Shown: piece after piece, positions 32,967 to 33,702 of the stretch
How positions within the stretch are numbered: position 1 is the first letter of the stretch
Layout of the letters: every line of letters begins with the position of its first letter
DNA from: an uncultured Prevotellaceae bacterium
GTDB lineage: Bacteria > Bacteroidota > Bacteroidia > Bacteroidales > Bacteroidaceae
Direction: 5' to 3'
NCBI GenBank assembly: GCA_946626595.1
Contig: CAMOUQ010000016.1
Coordinates: 1-33,702 of the forward strand
DNA length: 33,702 nt
Translations under genes and position numbers: made by a program
Notes under the pieces: generated by a model
Seen by the model: only the letters and a program-made list of their open reading frames with translations
Databases searched by the model: none
What the model was told of the DNA's origin: nothing

Positions 32967-33702
32967 ATGTTGCACAATAGCCCTAAAATACTACTACTTG
33001 CATTCCTGACACTGCTGTTATCGGGATGCCTTAACGAGGACACTCAACCCCAGCCGGAGCAGGGTGTTATGGGGCGTTTCGTGCTCAATATTGCCGATGT
33101 GGAGGCCTACACGGATGCGGAGGTAACCCGCTCCGTGCAGGCTCTCCCACCATCGGAATACAGTAACTACACGTACACGCTTACGGGTACGTCGTCCATC
33201 GATAACCAGCCCGTTAGCATGACAGGTTCACTTACTGAACTCATGGGCAGCACGAACATGGAAGTGAAGGCAGGACGTTACACCTTGACGGTGAAAGGAA
33301 ATGCCGACCTGAAGACTGCATCGGAAACGGGCAATGGTACTCCCTACTACGAAGGTACGAGCGTGGATGCCAATGATGCCCCGACAACCTTTGACATACA
33401 TGTCGGCTCCACCACGAACGTTAATGTTCTGCTGAAACCTGCGAATGCCAAACTGACTATTGATTATGAAGATGACGGTGATCGCACTGACAAAGATACT
33501 TTTGCCGATTTCTACGGGAACGGTACGTTCACAGCAAGTGGACGGGCGATAAACTTGACCTCGCCCTCCACGGTAGTCTACTTCCCCGCAGGCACGGTCA
33601 ACTACACCATCGCAGTTGCAGCTCTCGCGGGCAGTCATGTAACAGATATCACGTCGGCCACGGGCACCATCGACCTCACGGCCGGTTGCTACCACACGCT
33701 CA
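32967..33702 (+). CDS. DUF4493-like lipoprotein, 3' end beyond the window (gene 12)
   Basis: An open frame from ATG 32967 (17 nt after the gene 11 stop) runs to the last base of the window without a stop, giving at least 245 codons. It encodes MLHNSPKILL, then a hydrophobic stretch and a classic lipobox L-L-S-G-Cys21, followed by LNEDT. The strand GRFVLNIA (36-43) precedes Thr54-Arg55-Ser56. VKAGRYTLTVKGNADL and TPYYEGTS place it with genes 2 and 11, and LKPANAKLTIDYED replaces the Cys of the usual core strand. The operon therefore continues past the window. Confidence 0.82.
   Translation, partial: MLHNSPKILLLAFLTLLLSGCLNEDTQPQPEQGVMGRFVLNIADVEAYTDAEVTRSVQALPPSEYSNYTYTLTGTSSIDNQPVSMTGSLTELMGSTNMEVKAGRYTLTVKGNADLKTASETGNGTPYYEGTSVDANDAPTTFDIHVGSTTNVNVLLKPANAKLTIDYEDDGDRTDKDTFADFYGNGTFTASGRAINLTSPSTVVYFPAGTVNYTIAVAALAGSHVTDITSATGTIDLTAGCYHTL

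Noticed and set aside
19071..33702. Insertion sequence or prophage carrying the lipoprotein genes
   Set aside because: No transposase, integrase, tRNA target or terminal inverted repeats are visible. Composition differs only within gene 11.

Overview
The window reads as Bacteroidota, most likely a Prevotella-type member of the order Bacteroidales. The evidence is the -33 TTTG / -7 TAnnTTTG promoters, the absence of Shine-Dalgarno sites, DUF4493, PCMD and fimbrillin-like proteins, a FecI/FecR-type sigma/anti-sigma pair next to an outer-membrane receptor, and the gene order guaB - two parvulins - OstA-like - mutL. All supported genes lie on the + strand. I see no rRNA, tRNA, CRISPR array or transposase.

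Layout. (1) 1-218: a strong terminator from an upstream gene, a 9-bp tandem repeat carrying CTAG in seven of eight units, and a promoter. (2) 219-4506: a translationally coupled ECF sigma factor, a short FecR-like anti-sigma factor and a 1061-residue outer-membrane receptor. (3) 4507-7948: tig-clpP-clpX with its own promoter and a clear terminator (trigger factor and the ClpXP protease). (4) 7949-10232: recQ, possibly leaderless. (5) 10233-18828: guaB, two secreted parvulin-type prolyl isomerases, an OstA/LptA-like protein, a small tail-anchored protein and mutL. No internal promoter or terminator is visible, so this could be one transcript that pairs IMP dehydrogenase and mismatch repair with envelope biogenesis. 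(6) 18829-19070: a regulatory region with two nested sets of direct repeats. (7) 19071 to the window end: twelve co-directional, mostly overlapping or closely spaced genes. They encode eleven lipoproteins and one outer-membrane beta-barrel, and the last gene runs off the window.

The lipoprotein operon is the part most likely to be a poorly described system. Nine members carry a DUF4493-like domain, one carries a fimbrillin-like (Mfa_like) domain, and two carry a PCMD module after a fibronectin-III-like domain. Two members share the same roughly 340-residue C-terminal module behind different N-terminal domains. In all eleven, acidic residues follow the lipidated Cys within a few positions, most often at +4, which is the pattern of surface-export signals in this phylum. 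In ten of eleven, a short predicted beta-strand is followed by Thr-Arg-(Ala/Ser/Thr) 26-35 residues after the Cys, where type V pilin precursors are cut by an Arg-specific protease. I infer a multi-subunit surface structure that may assemble by proteolysis and strand exchange. This is a hypothesis from sequence pattern, not an established function.

Short-period (7-9 bp) tandem repeats fill at least six intergenic gaps. Several contain TTAA at a period coprime with 3, so they place stop codons in every frame.
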